This document shows, one piece after another, positions 24,256 through 32,623 of a DNA stretch of 40,108 bases. The stretch comes from CAZHGD01 sp964531735. Lineage in GTDB: Bacteria > Armatimonadota > UBA10988. Position numbers and translations under genes: made by a program. Within the stretch, counting starts at the first letter, position 1. The number at the start of each line of letters is the position of its first letter. Under the pieces are notes generated by a model, which was not told the DNA's origin, ran no database searches, and saw only the letters and a list, made by a program, of their open reading frames with translations. The DNA is taken from the NCBI GenBank assembly GCA_964531735.1, contig CAZHGD010000057.1:1-40108 (forward strand), given 5' to 3'.

Positions 24256-26943
24256 ATGCACCGTGCACTCCGGCAGCCCGCTGGCTGGTTGCTCGTGGTC
24301 GGCCTGTTGTCGGTCTGGCCCACCCAGGGCGAAGTCGTCCTGCGCGCCCTCGACGCCGAACTGAAGCGCGGACCGAACCTGCTGACGAATTCCGGTTTTG
24401 AGCAGGCCGAAGGCGGCTTGCCCAACGGCTGGGCGCCGCAGTTGGCCAAGAGCGCGCAACTCGACCGCACTGGTGCTCACGGCGGGCAGTCGTGCCTGCG
24501 CCTCGACAAGCCCGACAGCGGCACGCGCTACTGGTTCAGCCAGACGGTGCAGTTCAAGGAGCCGTTGGCCGCACCACTGGCCGTCAGCGGCTGGTGCCGG
24601 ACGCAGGACGTGTCGGGCACCAACAGCGCCGACCTGTCGGTCTGGGTCGACCTGCAATATGTCGACGGCACGCCGCTCTACGGGCAGCGCGCGCTCTTCG
24701 ACGTGGGCACGCACGACTGGCAGTACCGTGAACTGGTCTTCGCGGTGGCCAAGCCGGTCAAGCTGGCCACGGTACACGTGCTCTTCCGCGGCAGCTACAC
24801 CGGCCGGGCCTGGTTCGACGATATCGCCTTGCAGCCGATCGAGGCGCCCGGCGGCGGCATGTTCGACGGCGGCGCGGTGGCCACCGCGCCGGGCGCCAGG
24901 CCGAGTCCGCGCGACGGCGCCACGGTGCTGGCGACCACCGATGGCCTGCAACTGGCCGTCGGCGCCAATGGCGGTCTGGCCGACCTGAGCGTCGATCAGG
25001 CCAGCCTGGCCGGCACCGTGCCGGGCGGCTTCTGGGTGCGCGACATGGCCGCCAAGGGTCCGTGGCTGCGCTTCACCGGGGCCACCCGTCGCGATGGTGA
25101 CGCGGTGGTGGTCACCGGGCGCGAGGAGAGCGCCGGACTGGCGTTGGAGGCCCGCCTCGAGCCGCGAGGCAACCGGCTCGACGGTCAGGCCACCGTGCGC
25201 GACACCGCCGGGCGCGACCGCGCCGTGACGCTCTGCTTCGTGGTGCCGGTGGCCAACGCCGGCTGGCGCTGGCAGGACGACATCGTCCGTAGCATGCCGG
25301 TGGTCGCCGGCGCCGAGTACCGCAATGCGCAGTCCTGGCCCGCGGCCGGCGCCTCCTCGGCCTATCCGCTGGCCTCCATCACCAACGACCGCTGCGGGCT
25401 GTCGCTGGCGGTGCCGATGGACTGCCCACGGGTCGCTCGGATGGTCTACAACGCCTCGTACGGCGCCTACTACCTGGCCTGTGACTTCGGCCTGGCCGCC
25501 GAACCGGTCAAGTACCCGCGGAGCGCCGACATGCGCTTCAGCCTGTACCGGCACGCGCCCGAATGGGGCTTCCGCGCCGCGGTGCAAGGCTATCAGGAGC
25601 GCTTCCCGCAGTACTTCACCCAGCGCCTGAAGCGCGGCGGCATCTGGATGGCGTTCGCCGACATCTCCAAGGTCACCGACTGGCAGGACTTCGGCTTCGC
25701 CTACGACGAGCTGGGCGGCAAGTACGCCGCGTTCGACGACCAACACGACATCGCCAGCTTCACCTACGTGGAGCCGATGACCTACTGGCTGTCGATGGCC
25801 AAGCAGTACGCCCGGACCTATGACGGCGCCATGCAGGCGCTGTCCGACAACGAGCGCTCGGGCAAGGCCGACCTGGTCCGCTGGGCCCAGGTGACGCGGC
25901 GCAGCGGCGTGTTCACTCGGGCCGGGCGCTTCGACCTGTCCATCGAGAACCAGTCCTGGTGCGACGGCGCGGTGTTCACCCTCAACCCCGATCCGAACCT
26001 GCCCGAAGACGCCGCCTGCCCACAGAACAAGGCGCACCTGGGCTACTCGAAGGCCTGGGCCGACCGCAACCTGCTGCAGAAGACCGGCGGCTGTATCGAC
26101 GGCATGTACTTGGACTCGATGCCGAACTGGGGCGAGGTGCGCAACTGGCGGCGCGAGCACTGGCGGACCGTGGAGGTGCCGTTGACCTTCGACGCCGAGA
26201 CCCGCGAGCCGGTGCTCTTGCAGATCTTCTCCACCTGGCAGTTCAGCAAGTGGGTCGCCGATGACGTTCACGCACGCGGCGGTGTCATGCACGGCAACGG
26301 TGGCGCGCTGTGGCCCTACTTCCCCGCCCTGCTCGACGTCACGGGGCAGGAATCGCGCGGGCCGCTGTCCGACGAGGCCATGGTCCGGGCCCGCACCTTG
26401 CTGGGCAACAAGCCCTACTCGCCGCTGCTCAACACCCGCTTCGACGGTCTCGGCGCCGAGGTGGTCGAGGACTACTTCAACCGCAGCCTGCTCTACGGCA
26501 TCTTCCCGAGCTTCTTCGACGGCTGCTACCAGAAGGACGGCGCCTGGGTCCACGTCCACTACTTCAAGGAGCCGGCGTTCTACAACCGCGACCGGCACCT
26601 GTTCAAGCGGTACATCCCGATCCTGCGCGCCATGTTCGACGCCGGCTGGAAGCCAGTCACCTACGCCAGGACCGAGCCGACCGCGGTGCGCGTGGAACGG
26701 TATGGCCCCGCCGCCGACGGCGCGGTCTACCTGGCCGTGTTCAACCCGACCAAGGCCCCGGTCGACACCGTCGTCCGGGCCGACGCGGCCCGCCTCGGCT
26801 TGGCCGCCGAGCGGTGCGCGGCCCGACTGATGGTGGCCGACCGCGACCTGCCGGTCCGGGCGCAGGGCGCCCAGGCCGCAGTCACGGTGTCGCTGGGGGC
26901 CAACAAGAGCGAGGTGGTGAAGCTGGTGGCGGCCAGGCGTTAG
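24256..26943 (+). CDS. Large secreted protein with N-terminal carbohydrate-binding domain and glycoside-hydrolase-like barrel
   Basis: This 895-residue protein opens with the signal peptide MHRALRQPAGWLLVVGLLSV. Residues about 35-195 look like a CBM4/9-type jelly roll, with GPNLLTNSGFEQAEGGLPNGW and GRAWFDDIALQPIE. A beta-rich region follows to about residue 440. The next region has TIM-barrel character, with KRGGIWMAFADI, CIDGMYLDSMPNWG (Asp-615 and Asp-620) and ARGGVMHGNGG. The last 80 residues resemble a small beta-sandwich (GAVYLAVFNPTKAPVDTVV). The pattern fits uncharacterised polysaccharide-active enzymes, but I cannot name the glycoside hydrolase family and the catalytic residues are uncertain. 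It follows the kinase gene by 53 nt, with GGAG 8 nt before the ATG. Its stop codon overlaps the convergent thioesterase stop. Confidence 0.75.
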   Translation: MHRALRQPAGWLLVVGLLSVWPTQGEVVLRALDAELKRGPNLLTNSGFEQAEGGLPNGWAPQLAKSAQLDRTGAHGGQSCLRLDKPDSGTRYWFSQTVQFKEPLAAPLAVSGWCRTQDVSGTNSADLSVWVDLQYVDGTPLYGQRALFDVGTHDWQYRELVFAVAKPVKLATVHVLFRGSYTGRAWFDDIALQPIEAPGGGMFDGGAVATAPGARPSPRDGATVLATTDGLQLAVGANGGLADLSVDQASLAGTVPGGFWVRDMAAKGPWLRFTGATRRDGDAVVVTGREESAGLALEARLEPRGNRLDGQATVRDTAGRDRAVTLCFVVPVANAGWRWQDDIVRSMPVVAGAEYRNAQSWPAAGASSAYPLASITNDRCGLSLAVPMDCPRVARMVYNASYGAYYLACDFGLAAEPVKYPRSADMRFSLYRHAPEWGFRAAVQGYQERFPQYFTQRLKRGGIWMAFADISKVTDWQDFGFAYDELGGKYAAFDDQHDIASFTYVEPMTYWLSMAKQYARTYDGAMQALSDNERSGKADLVRWAQVTRRSGVFTRAGRFDLSIENQSWCDGAVFTLNPDPNLPEDAACPQNKAHLGYSKAWADRNLLQKTGGCIDGMYLDSMPNWGEVRNWRREHWRTVEVPLTFDAETREPVLLQIFSTWQFSKWVADDVHARGGVMHGNGGALWPYFPALLDVTGQESRGPLSDEAMVRARTLLGNKPYSPLLNTRFDGLGAEVVEDYFNRSLLYGIFPSFFDGCYQKDGAWVHVHYFKEPAFYNRDRHLFKRYIPILRAMFDAGWKPVTYARTEPTAVRVERYGPAADGAVYLAVFNPTKAPVDTVVRADAARLGLAAERCAARLMVADRDLPVRAQGAQAAVTVSLGANKSEVVKLVAARR

Positions 26944-27356
26944 CGCTCGCGCACCTGGCCCATGGACTGCTCGATGGCCTCGCGCATGGCCACCGGCAGG
27001 CGCAGCACTTTGCCGGTGCTGGCATCCAGGGCCGCGAAGGTGGTGCTGCCGGTGACGTATAGCTCGGGCTGACCGTTGGCGCGCACCTCGTAGCCGAGGG
27101 TGGCGCGGGCCGGGCCGAGCTTCGTCGGGAAGACCTCGATCTCCAGCACGTCACCATAGCGGGCCGAGCGGTGGTAGGCCAGCGAGCACTCGCTGATGGC
27201 GAACACGATGCCTTGCTCGCTGTGCAGGCGACCGATGTCGAGACCGGCCGAATAGAGCGCTTCGGTGCGCGCGGCCTCAAACCAGCGCAGGTAGTTGCCG
27301 TGGTAGACCACGCCCGCCAAGTCGGTATCGGCGTAGATGACGCGGTGGCGGTACAT
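26940..27356 (-). CDS. Acyl-CoA thioesterase, YbgC/4-hydroxybenzoyl-CoA type hot-dog fold
   Basis: This 138-residue protein has the YbgC signature YADTDLAGVVYHGNYLRWFE near its N-terminus, holding the catalytic Asp and the Y-H pair. It continues with the hot-dog helix EAARTEAL and strands RYGDVLEIEVFPTK and TFAALDASTGKVLRLP. Such enzymes hydrolyse acyl-CoA or acyl-ACP thioesters in the cytoplasm. The ATG at 27356 overlaps the upstream isomerase stop by one base (TGATG); an in-frame codon 24 nt earlier would lie inside that gene and is less likely. The 3' end shares 4 nt with the convergent secreted-protein gene. Confidence 0.9.
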   Translation of the reverse strand: MYRHRVIYADTDLAGVVYHGNYLRWFEAARTEALYSAGLDIGRLHSEQGIVFAISECSLAYHRSARYGDVLEIEVFPTKLGPARATLGYEVRANGQPELYVTGSTTFAALDASTGKVLRLPVAMREAIEQSMGQVRER

Positions 27357-28141
27357 CAGTTGCCGTTGAGCAGGCCCCACTGCGAGCGGAAGGCCTGGTA
27401 GGCCGCGCGGCAGACTTCGGCCGGGTCACCATCGGTGCGGGGGATATCGACCACCAGCGGGCCCTGGTAGCGGGCACTGTCGAGAATCTCGCGCGCTTCG
27501 TCGAAGTCGACCTCGCCCTCGCCGGGCAGCAGATGCCGGTGGGCGCCGCCGGCGGCATCGGAGACGTGGACGTGGACCAGACGCTCGCCGAGTTGGAAGA
27601 CGGCCCAGGACAGGTCGTCGGAGGTCAAGCTGGCGTGCGCGATGTCGATGTTCGCGCCGACCCGCGGATGGTTGCAGGCGCGGATCATCTTGACCAGGTC
27701 TTCGCTGGAGCGCACCACCAGACCGGGCTGCGGCTCCACCGCCAAGGTGCAGCCTTGCGGCGCGCAGAGGTCGGCCAGTTCGCAGTAGAGGCTGACCGCC
27801 TCGTCCCACTGCGCCCGCAACCGCGCCGGGTCCTCACGGCGACTGGCCACCACGAACACCCTGGCGCCCAGATCGCCCAGCCGCGCGATGGCCGCGTACG
27901 TCCGCTGTCGGCGGTCCTCGAGCTGATCCTGGATGCCGTGGTAACTGACCGCCGCCAAGGTGAGGTGGTACTCACTGAGGCGCTGACCCAGTTCAGCAAC
28001 CCGACCGGCCGTGAGATTGAGGGGGTTGAGATCGGGGTGCTCGAGGCACAGCTCGACGGCGTCGTAGCCGGCTTCGGCGATCGCGGCGAGGGCTTCCTCA
28101 ATCGGACGATCCGAGAACGCAACGGTACGATATCCGATCAT
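27356..28141 (-). CDS. Sugar phosphate isomerase/epimerase-like TIM-barrel protein (second copy)
   Basis: The 261-residue xylose-isomerase-like barrel shows YDAVELCLEHPDLNP, CTLAVEPQPGLVVRSSED, VGANIDIAHASLTSDD and LVHVHVSDAAGGAHRHLLPGEGEVDF, and so has the Glu, Asp/His and His ligands expected of the metal site. HRHLLPGEGEVDF is typical of IolE/IolI-type and hydroxypyruvate-isomerase-like members. It differs clearly from the copy at 10186-11037. A strong promoter lies about 50 nt upstream, and the thioesterase gene follows with a 1-nt overlap, forming a two-gene operon. The substrate is unknown. Confidence 0.88.
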   Translation of the reverse strand: MIGYRTVAFSDRPIEEALAAIAEAGYDAVELCLEHPDLNPLNLTAGRVAELGQRLSEYHLTLAAVSYHGIQDQLEDRRQRTYAAIARLGDLGARVFVVASRREDPARLRAQWDEAVSLYCELADLCAPQGCTLAVEPQPGLVVRSSEDLVKMIRACNHPRVGANIDIAHASLTSDDLSWAVFQLGERLVHVHVSDAAGGAHRHLLPGEGEVDFDEAREILDSARYQGPLVVDIPRTDGDPAEVCRAAYQAFRSQWGLLNGN

Positions 28142-28190
28142 CAGAACGGGATCCTTAAGGGCGCTACCCGACGCGCGGACGACTGCCGCC

Positions 28191-28218
28191 AGTATAGGAG
28201 CAAACCCCTAACTGTCAA
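28191..28218 (-). promoter_or_regulatory. Sigma70-like promoter of the isomerase-thioesterase operon
   Basis: On the minus strand TTGACA (28218-28213), a 16-nt spacer and TATACT (28196-28191) form one of the best promoter matches in the window. The start codon is about 50 nt downstream of the -10. Confidence 0.75.
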
Positions 28219-28233
28219 CCGAACCAGGCACCG

Positions 28234-28262
28234 CGGACAGGCCGCCACACCTGCGGTAGACT
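28234..28262 (+). promoter_or_regulatory. Candidate promoter of endonuclease IV
   Basis: CGGACA (28234-28239), a 17-nt spacer and TAGACT (28257-28262) lie 23 nt before the start codon. Both boxes match four of six consensus positions. Confidence 0.45.
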
Positions 28263-28285
28263 GCCCCTTGGAGGTGGTCGACGTC

Positions 28286-29152
28286 ATGCTGTTGGGCGCC
28301 CATCGCGCCACCGTCGGTGGACGGCACCTGGCGCTGGTCAGCGGGGCCGCGATCGGCTGCCGCGCCGTGCAGATCTTCACCTCGTCACCGCGCCAGTGGG
28401 CGCCACAACCGATCACCGATGGCGACCTCGCGGCCTGGTTCGCGGCCCGGCGGCAGACGCGCCTCCAGACGGTCGTGGCTCACGACTCGTACCTGATCAA
28501 CCTGGCCGCCACCGACCCCGAGGTGCGCCGCAAGTCGCTCGCGGCGTTCGCCGCCGAGTTGGCCCGGTGCGAGCTGCTCGACATCCCCTACCTGGTCACT
28601 CATCCCGGCGCTCACGTCGGCGCCGGCGAAGCGGCCGGCCTGGAGTCGTTCGCCGCCGCGCTCCGGGCCATCTACGACGCCGGCGACTACCGGACGGTGA
28701 CGCTGCTGGAGACCACCGCCGGCCAGGGCACCAGCCTCGGCTGGCATCCGGAGCAGTTGGCCTGGCTGCTCGAACGCCTGGACCTGGGCGACCGCGTGGC
28801 CGCCTGCGCCGACACCTGTCACCTGTTCGCCGCCGGTTTCGATCTGCGTGACGACGCGGCCTACGACGCGACCATGGCCGTCCTGGACTCGACGGTTGGG
28901 CTGAGCCGCTTGAAGGTCTGGCACCTGAACGACTCGAAAGGAGCACTCGGCAGCCGGCTCGATCGCCACGAACAGATCGGCGAGGGCCAGATTGGCGACC
29001 GCGGGTTCCAGCGACTGGTCTGCGACCGGCGGTTCGAGCACGTGCCACTGCTGCTGGAGACGCCCGACCTGGGCCGGCACGCCGACGGTCTGCGCCGCTT
29101 GCGCCGGCTACGCCGGAGCGGGTTGCGTGAACCGCGTGAGGAGAGCCGATGA
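28286..29152 (+). CDS. nfo: Endonuclease IV (AP endonuclease)
   Basis: This 288-residue DNA-repair enzyme cuts the backbone 5' of abasic sites using three metal ions. Diagnostic motifs are CRAVQIFTSSPRQW, VAHDSYLINLA, VTHPGAHVG, LLETTAGQGTSLGW, ACADTCHLFAAGFDLR, KVWHLNDSKGALGSRLDRHE and HIGEG-like EQIGEGQIG, with LLLETPD at the end. These supply all expected His/Asp/Glu ligands. ATG 28286 was chosen over GTG 28274 because GGAGG lies 11 nt before the ATG but abuts the GTG. The stop overlaps the M20 gene start by 4 nt, so the two are co-translated although functionally unrelated as far as can be told. Confidence 0.96.
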   Translation: MLLGAHRATVGGRHLALVSGAAIGCRAVQIFTSSPRQWAPQPITDGDLAAWFAARRQTRLQTVVAHDSYLINLAATDPEVRRKSLAAFAAELARCELLDIPYLVTHPGAHVGAGEAAGLESFAAALRAIYDAGDYRTVTLLETTAGQGTSLGWHPEQLAWLLERLDLGDRVAACADTCHLFAAGFDLRDDAAYDATMAVLDSTVGLSRLKVWHLNDSKGALGSRLDRHEQIGEGQIGDRGFQRLVCDRRFEHVPLLLETPDLGRHADGLRRLRRLRRSGLREPREESR

Positions 29153-30336
29153 GCGAGGTCTGCCTGAGCCCCGACGTTGCCGCGGTGGCCGAGACTGTCG
29201 TGGCCATCCGCCGCGACCTGCACCAGCACCCGGAGCTGGCCTTCGAGGAGCACCGCACCGCCGGCGTGGTGGCCGACCGGCTCCGCGCGCTGGGCCTGGC
29301 GCCGCAGACGGGCGTGGCCGGCACCGGCGTGGTGGCCGTGATCGACGGCGGCGCCGGCGACGGCCCGACCGTGCTGTTGCGCGCCGACATGGACGCGCTG
29401 CCGGTGGACGAAGCCAACGACGTGCCCTACCGCTCGCAGGTGCCCGGTCGGATGCACGCCTGCGGCCACGACGGGCACACCGCCATCCTGCTGGGCGTTG
29501 CCGAGGTCCTGTGCGGCCGCCGTGACCGCCTCGCCGGGCGCGTGAAGCTGATCTTCCAGCCGGCCGAGGAGTCGCCCGGTGGCGCTGAGCCGATGATCGC
29601 CGCCGGCGTGCTGGCCGAGCCGCCGGTCGACCTGGCGTTCGGGCTCCACCTCTGGGCCTCGCTGCCCACCGGCGCGATCGGCGTCGGCGCCGGACCGCAG
29701 ATGGCCAGCAGCGACATGTTCACCGTGACCATCCACGGGCACGGCGGCCACGCGGCGATGCCGTCGGAGTGCGTCGATCCGGTGGTGGTGGCCGCGCACC
29801 TGGTCACCGCGCTGCAGACCATCGTCAGCCGCAGCGTGCCGCCGCTGTCAACGGCCGTGGTGACGGTGGCGCAACTCCATGCCGGGCACACCTTCAACGT
29901 GATACCCGACAGCGCCACCCTCAACGGCACCGTGCGGACCTTCGACGAGGCGGTGCGCGCGCGGGTCGCCGAGCGTTTCGCCGAGTTGGTGGCGGGCGTC
30001 TGCGCGGCGTTCGGCGCCACCGGTGAGATCGACTGGACGCCGAGCTACCCGGTGCTGGTCAACGACGGCGCGATGGCCGAACTGGTGCGGGCGGCCGCGC
30101 GTGAGGTGGTTGGTGACGATCAGGTGCGCGAGGCCACGCCGAGCCTGGGCGCGGAAGACTTCGCGTACTTCCTGCGGCAGGTGCCGGGCTGCTACTTCCA
30201 GGTGGGCCTGGCCAACGCGGCCAAAGGCACCGGCGCGCCGCACCACAACCCGCGGTTCGACCTGGATGAGGAGGCACTGCCCATCGCCGTCGAGGTGCTG
30301 GTGCGCGTCACCGAACGAGCGCTGGCCAACCGGTGA
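29149..30336 (+). CDS. M20-family amidohydrolase/aminoacylase
   Basis: The 395-residue cytoplasmic metalloenzyme belongs to the M20D/hippurate-hydrolase group. It has RRDLHQHPELAFEEHRTA, LLRADMDALPV, GRMHACGHDGHTAILLG (Cys-105, His-107), IFQPAEESPGGAEPMI (Glu-140/141), FGLHLWASLPTG (His-167) and, near the end, SLGAEDFAYFLRQVPGCYF. Cys as a metal ligand is characteristic of this subgroup, which removes acyl groups from N-acylated amino acids. The exact substrate is open. It starts inside the nfo stop (ATGA) and ends before a strong hairpin. Confidence 0.94.
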   Translation: MSEVCLSPDVAAVAETVVAIRRDLHQHPELAFEEHRTAGVVADRLRALGLAPQTGVAGTGVVAVIDGGAGDGPTVLLRADMDALPVDEANDVPYRSQVPGRMHACGHDGHTAILLGVAEVLCGRRDRLAGRVKLIFQPAEESPGGAEPMIAAGVLAEPPVDLAFGLHLWASLPTGAIGVGAGPQMASSDMFTVTIHGHGGHAAMPSECVDPVVVAAHLVTALQTIVSRSVPPLSTAVVTVAQLHAGHTFNVIPDSATLNGTVRTFDEAVRARVAERFAELVAGVCAAFGATGEIDWTPSYPVLVNDGAMAELVRAAAREVVGDDQVREATPSLGAEDFAYFLRQVPGCYFQVGLANAAKGTGAPHHNPRFDLDEEALPIAVEVLVRVTERALANR

Positions 30337-30366
30337 TCGACGAGGGCACGGCGGTACCAAAGACGC

Positions 30367-30421
30367 GGCGCCGGTCACCTGCGCGCGTCACCCTTGGCGG
30401 GTGAGGTGCAGGCCCGGCGCC
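30367..30421. terminator. Long imperfect hairpin between convergent genes
   Basis: Outer arms GGCGCCGG / CCGGCGCC (30367-30374 with 30414-30421) enclose the pairs CCTGC / GCAGG and TCACCC-TTGGC-GGGTGA. The structure lies between the M20 stop and the stop of the small basic protein and probably terminates both transcripts. Confidence 0.65.
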
Positions 30422-30435
30422 GGGAGTCGGCAAAA

Positions 30436-30660
30436 TCAGGCGCGTCCGCGCGATGAGCCCGTGGACGAAGAAGACGAGCTGCTCGAATCGGACTGCTTGC
30501 GCGACTTCTTGGCGGCCTTCTTGCGCTTCTTGGCCCGCGATTCCTCGATGGCGCGCTTGCGTGCATCGACTTCACCGTAGACCTCGTCGTCCACGCGGCG
30601 ATCCAATTCGGCCAGCCGAGCCTTGTCGTACTGGCGCAATTTCTCGAGATCCAACGCCAC
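30436..30660 (-). CDS. Small basic protein with Lys- and Ser-rich tail, unknown function
   Basis: This 74-residue protein begins VALDLEKLRQYDKARLAELD. A helical segment (VYGEVDARKRAIEESRAKK) is followed by a Lys/Arg cluster and a run of eight serines ending GSSRGRA. The GTG at 30660 was chosen because AAGGAG lies 7 nt upstream; the ATG 18 nt earlier has no good ribosome-binding site. The basic, disordered tail suggests nucleic-acid or ribosome binding, but no family is recognised. It is the last gene of the secA-side cluster, 58 nt after the dehydrogenase gene. The coherent helix pattern, ribosome-binding site and flanking terminator support it as a real gene. Confidence 0.65.
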   Translation of the reverse strand: MALDLEKLRQYDKARLAELDRRVDDEVYGEVDARKRAIEESRAKKRKKAAKKSRKQSDSSSSSSSSTGSSRGRA

Positions 30661-30718
30661 AGCGTCGCTCCTTGTCATCCTGTGCGGAGGTTCATGCTAC
30701 CAACGGATCGCGGCTCTG

Positions 30719-31471
30719 TCAACCGTTGAACACCCAGCCGAGGTCCACCGTCAGCACCTGTCCGGTGATGCCGCTGGCCGCATCCGAGCAGAGGAACACC
30801 ACCGCCGCGGCGACCTCCGCCGGCTGCAGCAGGCGCTTGATGCTCTGCCGCTCGAGCAGCCACTCCTGAGTCGCCGGGTCGTCCAGCCACTGGCGCTGCC
30901 GCGGCGTGTCGGTCCAGCCCGGCGCCACGCAGTTGCAGCGCACCCCGTGCGGCCCGTTCTCGCGCGCCCAGACCCGCATGATCGCGATGTCGCCGCCCTT
31001 GGTGGCCGAGTAAGTGGCCATGTCCGGGTGACCGAGGTGGAAGGTCAATGAGGTCATGTTGACGATGGCGCCCCACTGCTGCCGGCGCATGTGCGGCACC
31101 GTCTCGCGCGCCAGCAGGATCGGCGCGATGAGATTGCTCCGTAACATGGCGTCGATGAACTCGCCCGTCACCTCGCAACTGTCGACGCGGGTGTCGACCG
31201 CCGCGTTGTTGATCAGGACGTCCACCCCGCCTTCGCGCTCGCTGATCTCGCGCACGAGCGCCACGATGGCGGACTCGCAGCGCAGGTCCACGTGCCGGTA
31301 GTGGCCGCCGACCGCCTGGGCCTGCCGCTCGCCGGCCGCGTCGTCCAGGTCGACCAGGTAGACCGTGGCGCCCTGCTCGGCGAGCAGGCGCGCCGTCTCG
31401 GCGCCGATGCCGTTCGCCGCGCCGGTGACCAGCGCGGTGCGACCCGCCAGACCCGGCAGCTTCCAGTCCAT
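30719..31471 (-). CDS. Short-chain dehydrogenase/reductase
   Basis: This 250-residue NAD(P)-dependent oxidoreductase has a Rossmann fold with TGAANGIG (residues 16-23), the stabilising NNAA motif, catalytic Ser in MTSLTFH and the Y-x-x-x-K pair in TYSATKGG. The C-terminal substrate loop reads CVAPGWTDTPR and the end SGITGQVLTVDLGW. Asp after the second strand (LVDLDD) favours NAD over NADP. The start MDWKLPGLAGRTALV (ATG 31471) was chosen because it gives the standard N-terminus; the upstream frame lies within the preceding gene. It is 5 nt after the DUF6951-like gene. The substrate is unknown. Confidence 0.93.
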   Translation of the reverse strand: MDWKLPGLAGRTALVTGAANGIGAETARLLAEQGATVYLVDLDDAAGERQAQAVGGHYRHVDLRCESAIVALVREISEREGGVDVLINNAAVDTRVDSCEVTGEFIDAMLRSNLIAPILLARETVPHMRRQQWGAIVNMTSLTFHLGHPDMATYSATKGGDIAIMRVWARENGPHGVRCNCVAPGWTDTPRQRQWLDDPATQEWLLERQSIKRLLQPAEVAAAVVFLCSDAASGITGQVLTVDLGWVFNG

Positions 31472-31476
31472 GGCGG

Positions 31477-31785
31477 TTACCCGTCCTGTGCGAAGGTGAT
31501 GCGCGCGTCGCGCGGCAACGCCAGCCCAGCCTCGACCTCCACGGCTTTGACCACAGCCACGGGCACCAGGCAAGCCGCGTGCCCGCCCTGACAGACGAGT
31601 CCCGGACCGCCGCCAGGCCGCAGCAGCGCCATCGGATCGAGGGTCAGATCACCGCAGCCGGCTTGCTGCAGCAGGTTGCACTCCGTTTCGACCGTCACCC
31701 GCACCAGGCCGCCCGCGCCCATGTCGGCCGTCACCTGGGCGGCGAAGCCGCACACCCCCGGGTGTGCTTCCAGTTTGGTCACCAC
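31477..31785 (-). CDS. Small cysteine-rich conserved protein, DUF6951-like
   Basis: The 102-residue protein reads KLEAHPGVCGFAAQVTAD at the start and HAACLVPVAVVKAVEVEAG then LALP near the end, a pattern I associate with the small DUF6951 family found in anaerobes and archaea. Conserved Cys residues (12, 36, 44, 65, 72) and a His could bind a metal, but no function is established. Two adjacent GTG codons can serve as start; GGAG lies 4 nt before the first and 7 nt before the second. The dehydrogenase gene follows 5 nt later, and the methyltransferase gene is 27 nt upstream, so it is probably part of the secA cluster. Family assignment is from memory and moderate. Confidence 0.75.
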   Translation of the reverse strand: MVTKLEAHPGVCGFAAQVTADMGAGGLVRVTVETECNLLQQAGCGDLTLDPMALLRPGGGPGLVCQGGHAACLVPVAVVKAVEVEAGLALPRDARITFAQDG

Positions 31786-31812
31786 GTTGCTCCGACGTGC
31801 CCGGCGTGCCGC

Positions 31813-32598
31813 TCAGGCGCGGCCCCCGCCGGCCCGCTGCCGCAACGCCTCGTACAGGATAGCACCCGCCGCCACGGTCACGTTCAGCGAACTGGCGCCG
31901 CCGGACACCGGCAGGCTGACCCGTTCATCGGCCAGCGCCGTCAGCACCGGGCTCAGTCCCTGTGACTCGTTGCCCACGATCAGCACCAGGTTGCCGCGCA
32001 GGTCGGTGTCCCAGCAGGGCCGCGCTGCATGGGCCGACGTGGCGATCACGCGGCAGCCCCGCTGCTGCAGTAGCTCCAGGTCGGCCGCCAGGTCGGCGCT
32101 GAGGTACAGCGGCTGCCGCAGGATGCTCCCGGTACTGCTGCGCACGGCGCCGCGGCCGAACGGATCGGCGCTGTCGTCGCTGAAGGCGGCGGCCGCCGCA
32201 CCGGCGGCCTCGGCGGTACGCACCAGCACGCCCACATTGCGCGGGTCCTGGATGCCTTCGGCCGCTAGTAGCAGACCCGTCGCCGGTAGCTTCGGCAGCA
32301 GTTGGCGCCGGACCACGCCGACGGCCGTAATCGACGTCTCGTAATGCGTGCCGATCAGCCGCGGCAGCAGTCGCGCGTCGAGTTCGTGCACCGGCAGACC
32401 GGCGGCCGCCACCTCGGCGGCCAGACCGTCGCCGCCGTCGGTGGCGAAAGCCTCAAGCAGTTGCCCGGCCGCCAGCGCTTGACGGACCAGACCGGCACCC
32501 TCGATCAGGTAGCGCCCAGCCGCGGCGCGGTGCAGAGCATGATGGAGTTGCAGGGCGGCCAGGAGAGCCGGATCGCGCGCCGACGTGATGCGGCTCAT
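31813..32598 (-). CDS. SpoU/TrmH-family RNA 2'-O-ribose methyltransferase
   Basis: The 261-residue SAM-dependent enzyme has an N-terminal RNA-binding substrate domain (ALHRAAAGRYLIEGAGLVRQA) and a SPOUT knot domain. Motif 1 is IQDPRNVGVLVRTAEAAG, motif 2 VLIVGNESQGLSP and motif 3 VSLPVSGGASSLNVTVAAG. The set is typical of TrmH/RlmB-like enzymes that methylate rRNA or tRNA ribose. The start MSRITSARDPALL (ATG 32598) follows AGGAG; the open frame upstream runs into secA. It starts 25 nt after the secA stop, so the two are likely co-transcribed. Whether it acts on 23S rRNA or tRNA cannot be told. Confidence 0.93.
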   Translation of the reverse strand: MSRITSARDPALLAALQLHHALHRAAAGRYLIEGAGLVRQALAAGQLLEAFATDGGDGLAAEVAAAGLPVHELDARLLPRLIGTHYETSITAVGVVRRQLLPKLPATGLLLAAEGIQDPRNVGVLVRTAEAAGAAAAAFSDDSADPFGRGAVRSSTGSILRQPLYLSADLAADLELLQQRGCRVIATSAHAARPCWDTDLRGNLVLIVGNESQGLSPVLTALADERVSLPVSGGASSLNVTVAAGAILYEALRQRAGGGRA

Positions 32599-32623
32599 GT
32601 CAGGCTCTCCTGGTCCACCCCGA

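Noticed and set aside
24163..26598. 811-codon minus-strand open frame opposite the secreted protein gene
   Set aside because: Shadow of a gene with a clear signal peptide and CBM-like domain.
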